Source: Plectrocnemia conspersa (taxonomy: Eukaryota > Arthropoda > Insecta > Trichoptera > Polycentropodidae). From it: DNA of 64,000 nt. The stretch is from contig VTFK01000039.1 in assembly GCA_009617715.1 (NCBI GenBank), positions 1,020,735 through 1,084,734 of the forward strand, written 5' to 3'. Positions 60,727-64,000 of this stretch are shown piece by piece. The notes beneath the pieces were generated by a model. The model made no database searches, was not told the DNA's origin, and was given only the letters and a program-made list of their open reading frames with translations. Numbering within the stretch: the stretch's first letter is position 1; every line of letters starts with the position of its first letter. A program made the translations under genes and the position numbers.

Positions 60727-61784
60727 TTAGAGTCTGTGATGATGGCAGTTGGCAATGAGACACAGATTGAGCCGCTGCAGTAATATTTATTTAAGGTTAC
60801 AGTGATTACATTACAAAAATGGGGCGGACGCGCGACGGCACGCGTCCGGGTTGCCGGAAGAGAGAGCCGTCACAACACCGCTATTTCTGCGCCGACCAGT
60901 TTTGGCCATAACAAATCTATATTGTCCCCATACGGCTCCGGCCCTAGCAATTTACAATTGCGAACTATAACCAGGGGGAGGTATGGGGGCCTTGGCGCTG
61001 CTGTTGATTAAATGCTGGCGGCGCAAAAGTAGCAAAGTCGTGACGTATGGTGTGGCGGCGCGGCCTCCAGTGACGCGCGGCGTGCTTCGCTCAAGCCGAG
61101 TGGAACACGTATAGACCCGGGCGGCGCGTAGGGCTCCAGGGGCGGAGAAGAACGGGCATGTCCGGGAGCACCTTTTCGGGGCCCTGTGGTGCGTCGGTAG
61201 CTATGACTGACGGGCCCCGAACATGCGGTTCGAGCTCGAGTCGCGGAGGGGGCGAAGCCCTACGGGTGGTGTGACGGGTCACGCGTGGTCCACTCGAGCC
61301 TGGTTACGGCAGCAGTGGGCTTCTCGCTGGAGGCGCGTGGTGGCGCCGGATGCTTCCTGGGTCACGTGGTCGGCGGCGGCTTCATGGTCGGAGGCGCAGG
61401 CCCATCGTCTTGGTGGTCCGCCAGCTCGAGTCCGGATCCAGGGAAGCTCCGGCGGGTGGCAGCAAGTGGGTTTGCAGCGGCTCGTTTTTTTACCGCAGCG
61501 GCGTCTGTGTCTGCCATTTTTTTCGTCTGACTCCATATGTGTGCTCAGGATCACGTCGGCGTCAACAGTTTAGAGTCTGTGATGATGGCAGTTGGCAATG
61601 AGACACAGATTGAGCCGCTGCAGTAATATTTATTTAAGGTTACAGTGATTACATTACAAAAATGGGGCGGACGCGCGACGGCACGCGTCCGATTTTTTAA
61701 AGCTTGCCGGAAGAGAGAGCCGTCACAACACCGCTATTTCTGCGCCGACCAGTTTTGGCCATAACAAATCTATATTGGCCCCCA
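60727..61784 (-). mobile_element. Small gypsy-type LTR element nested in element 4
   Basis: Two direct LTR copies, 60727-60930 and 61570-61784, share long identical tracts (for example GTGATGATGGCAGTTGGCAA and TTTTGGCCATAACAAATC). On the minus strand each starts TGGGG.CC and carries AATAAA. The right copy has 12-13 extra bases (GATTTTTTAAAGCT region). The interior is only 640 bp. On the minus strand next to the 5' LTR an ATG at 61517 opens a 51-codon gag-like start (MADTDAAAVKK) and then stops, so no pol exists. By the LTR ends it belongs with the edges at 27.1, 41.2 and 50.6 kb. The target duplication is not resolved. Confidence 0.8.
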
Positions 61785-61992
61785 TAATAGGTTATTTTAA
61801 ATGTTGGAGTAATTTGGTTGTTCAGTTTTAGTTTTTATAAATTCGGATTTTTGTTTTTTACAAAACTGTTTATCTCGGTGTAAATATGTTTTTAATTGGG
61901 TTTTCCGCCGGAGCTTGGTTGCGCGGTCTCGCCGTTGATGTGTGTGTGGCGATGCGATCTGCCGCGCCGCGTAGCGGCCAGGCGTGGCAAAC

Positions 61993-62005
61993 AAGATGGC
62001 CGCCG
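61993..62005 (-). promoter_or_regulatory. Element 4: YY1/Pho-like site near the 5' end
   Basis: CAAGATGGCCGCC, about 135 bp from the 5' end that is fixed by the target duplication. The same 13-mer and near context (GGCGTGGCAAACAAGATGG) occur in element 1. Confidence 0.55.
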
Positions 62006-62140
62006 GGACGCGCACTTAACAAAATGTTCCCTTGCGTCGCACTGGGTTAACTTTTAGGGTTAATAACCTTGTTTTAAGTTCAGGGCAACCCCCCGCAGAT
62101 TTTGGTGTCAGTTGCGCACTCGAGATCGACGTTTGAAAAA

Positions 62141-62157
62141 TCGATAGGCGGTATACT
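62141..62157. repeat. Target-site duplication, right copy
   Basis: Exact repeat of 59443-59459. It fixes the 5' end of element 4 at 62140. Confidence 0.95.
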
Positions 62158-62199
62158 ATTGTTAGGAATGACATTATTAATATAGGCGAGAGGTTAGGT

Positions 62200-62657
62200 T
62201 GTAAAAGTGTTGATTCTGAAGTTAAAACGATACAAAATTCGCTCGTGGACTGGTTGACGAAACTAAGACTCGCGGACGGTCTTGACTCCGGACTCCTCCT
62301 GGACGTGGACTGGTTCTTGAAGAGGGAGAGGTCTTCCCATTCAGAAGTTCTTGATGGGACGAAGGAGATTCCTCCCTATCTGAAGTTCTTGATGAGACGA
62401 AGGAATTCCTCCCTAGTTGGATTCCCAACGAGAAGTGAAGTGTAGAGGGAGAGTTCCTCCCGGCTTGGATTCCCAAGAAAGAGTGAGTTGAGCCGGCCGT
62501 GACCCTCCTTATATAGTAGTCGAGGCACGTGCCGGACGCACTTGGTTGGTGGGGGAAAACCCTTCTGTGATTGGGTGTGGGAAGCTCGTCTCCGATAGGT
62601 CCGTTTCGCGCATGAATATGAATCGAAACGTGGCGCGTCGAAGTACGATTATAACAC
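62200..62657 (-). mobile_element. Probable truncated LTR
   Basis: On the minus strand, TGTTATAATCG (62647-62657) follows a purine-rich GGGCTCGGAGG. A TATATAAGGAGGG box (62503-62520) and a downstream tract with repeated GGGAGGAA units end near TTTTACAACCTAACC (62200). This is the layout of U3, TATA box and R. A 38-bp repeat (GAAGTTCTTGATG.GACGAAGG at 62344 and 62382) sits inside. No internal coding region is recognisable. Confidence 0.4.
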
Positions 62658-64000
62658 CTCCGAGCCCAAGACGAAACTAACTTCTGGAGCTTAGTTTCTC
62701 CGTTCACAGAAATTACAAAAATACGAAAGTACAATTCAAAGTACAAAAATATGAAAATTAAACGGTCGTTTTACAATTACGATCACAATTATGAACATAG
62801 AAAATTATAAAATTATAAAAGTGTAAAATACAATTTCGATTACAGGTATACGAAATTTTAACCGTAGGATTATAATTAATTTACAATAGTACAGGTATAA
62901 CAAAAATTATAAGTGCGATTTCAATTACAATGAAAATTCACAAGTATACAACGTAGAAATATTTATAAAACATAATACAATTATTACGACGATTACAATT
63001 ACTCGACATCGTGTCGGTAGGATCTTAGAAATATAAACAAATATAATAAAAATTACAATTGCGATTACAATTATACACTTTATCGGTAGGATCTATCATG
63101 AATCTTACACATAGAATACAATTATAATAAAAATTACAATACGATTACAACGAAATATTATCGCTAAGATTGTAAACATGAAAAATGTATTTATTAAACA
63201 TGATTAAATTTTTCGTACTTGTATTTCACTTGTTAAAATTAATAATACGAATGTCCTCAGACATCTACCAAAATTACGAATAATCGCTCAGGATTAGGAA
63301 AAGGAAAAGAAAAAGGATTTTCATTTTAACAGAACATGAAAATAAAGAAATAATTCAATTGTCATCAGACAAATATAAATTTCACAATTAAATAATTAAC
63401 GTGAACATACGAATCACCTGGATCAATTTACGAATCACCACAGGACTTCTTCCTTGGCTACAAATAAAACTCCTTCTTTACATCGAAAGACAAAAATTAA
63501 GACCCAAAAATTCTCCGAATGAACAAAATAGGGGGAAAAATATCTTTTCAAACAATACTACACCAGGGACTCTAGACCCAAAAATTCTCCGGATGAACAA
63601 GATAGGGGGGAAATATCTTTTCAAACATTACATCGAATCACCTCCGACTCTCAGGTCAGGGTTACACATAACTTCCTTCCAGGTTACAATACTTGATCCA
63701 GCTATGACCGATGTCACAAATCAAATTAAAAGCTCAATTAAACGATTTGAATACGAAGGGTTATCCATCATATGGATGATCATCGATGATGACATAAAAA
63801 TGAAAGGAAATGGTTCAGGCCTCGTGCCGTGAACTTCATAATAAAAAAAAAAGGATTAATCTCTAAAATAAGAAAATGAGATTAAGAATAAATTTTACTC
63901 AAGTTGGGGCAAAGAACATTATAAAGACGATGCTTATAAAGTAATGAAATATAGATACCGAAAACATTTGATCGTGAGAATAACTAGGGTTCATCGTAAA
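62658..64000. other. AT-rich stretch at the right edge
   Basis: Low-complexity ATTACAATTAYGA words repeat loosely at 62750-63200. A plus frame at 63401-63832 (143 codons, non-ATG start) is unrecognised and spans a 56-bp direct repeat (63501 and 63575, period 74), so it is weak as a gene. Confidence 0.35.
63501..63632. repeat. 56-bp direct repeat, period 74
   Basis: GACCCAAAAATTCTCCG.ATGAACAA.ATAGGGGG begins at 63501 and at 63575, with only a few differences. Confidence 0.9.

Larger units (their letters stand above)
59460..62140 (-). mobile_element. R1-clade LINE derivative, element 4 (full ends, no ORF2)
   Basis: It is bounded by 17-bp target duplications and has a poly-T of about 28 bases at 59460-59487 (poly(A) in element sense). 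From 3' to 5' it has a 3' UTR with hairpin (59540-59556), a second tandem copy of a 3' UTR block (59640-59930), an ORF1 remnant (59904-60458), and a 5' leader interrupted by a small LTR element (60727-61784). Its 5' terminal 200 bp match element 1 (GGCGTGGCAAACAAGATGGC and GCGCACTCGAGATCGACG). No endonuclease, RT or C-terminal cysteine domain is left. Intact ends with a clean duplication imply it was mobilised by another element's proteins, unless the deletion followed insertion. Confidence 0.85.

Noticed and set aside
61223..61601. Overlapping GC-rich frames on both strands within the small LTR element
   Set aside because: All frames are open because of composition. Only the short gag-like start at 61517 on the minus strand fits the position.
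1..64000. tRNA, rRNA or CRISPR features
   Set aside because: No cloverleaf with A and B boxes, no rRNA-like stretch and no regular repeat-spacer array was seen.

Overview
The window looks like a piece of an insect nuclear genome. It has an AT-rich background, short introns with canonical GT/AG ends, GGTTAGG-type motifs resembling the insect telomere repeat, and a transposon load typical of insects (piggyBac, hAT, mariner, gypsy, BEL/Pao, R1-type LINEs). A hymenopteran is my guess from the overall look, but the sequence does not prove the order.

Region by region. (1) 1-30 kb is mostly non-coding. It holds one convincing exon-like stretch, the last exon of a probable globin at about 20.0 kb. 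It also holds several non-autonomous repeats: a 1.08-kb element with 20-bp terminal inverted repeats at 3.5 kb, a family with a large palindromic core at 7.5 and 16.4 kb, a foldback element at 19.5 kb, a pure TA microsatellite at 21.6 kb, a gypsy LTR edge at 27.1 kb and a near-perfect palindrome at 29.16 kb. (2) 30.6-39.1 kb carries one complete gene, the condensin II subunit CAP-D3. I could assemble it as 15 coding exons, all in phase, giving 1,174 codons plus stop. Its eighth intron carries a piggyBac-type element of 972 bp between TTAA sites. (3) 40.6-53.1 kb is a mosaic of broken transposons, nearly all on the minus strand: mariner, an R1-type RT piece, hAT, a LINE endonuclease piece, piggyBac (three separate remnants), gypsy (two), BEL/Pao and a Jockey-like 3' end. 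(4) 53.07-62.16 kb is a cluster of four related R1-clade LINE derivatives, all on the minus strand and all lacking the reverse transcriptase core. One is inserted in another with a 17-bp target duplication and is itself host to a small LTR element. (5) 62.2-64 kb holds a probable truncated LTR and AT-rich unique sequence.

The most unusual part is the LINE cluster. The four copies keep a 3' hairpin whose stem changes by compensatory substitution. Two divergent copies keep a dense array of CGGAAAA motifs in the 5' leader. Two copies keep a YY1/Pho-like motif about 130 bp from the 5' end. This pattern fits a family of internally deleted, non-autonomous LINE derivatives that keep their RNA-level signals. 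That interpretation is inference.

Only CAP-D3, and possibly the globin, look like working host genes. CAP-D3 would act in the nucleus in condensin II. The rest is mobile DNA in decay.
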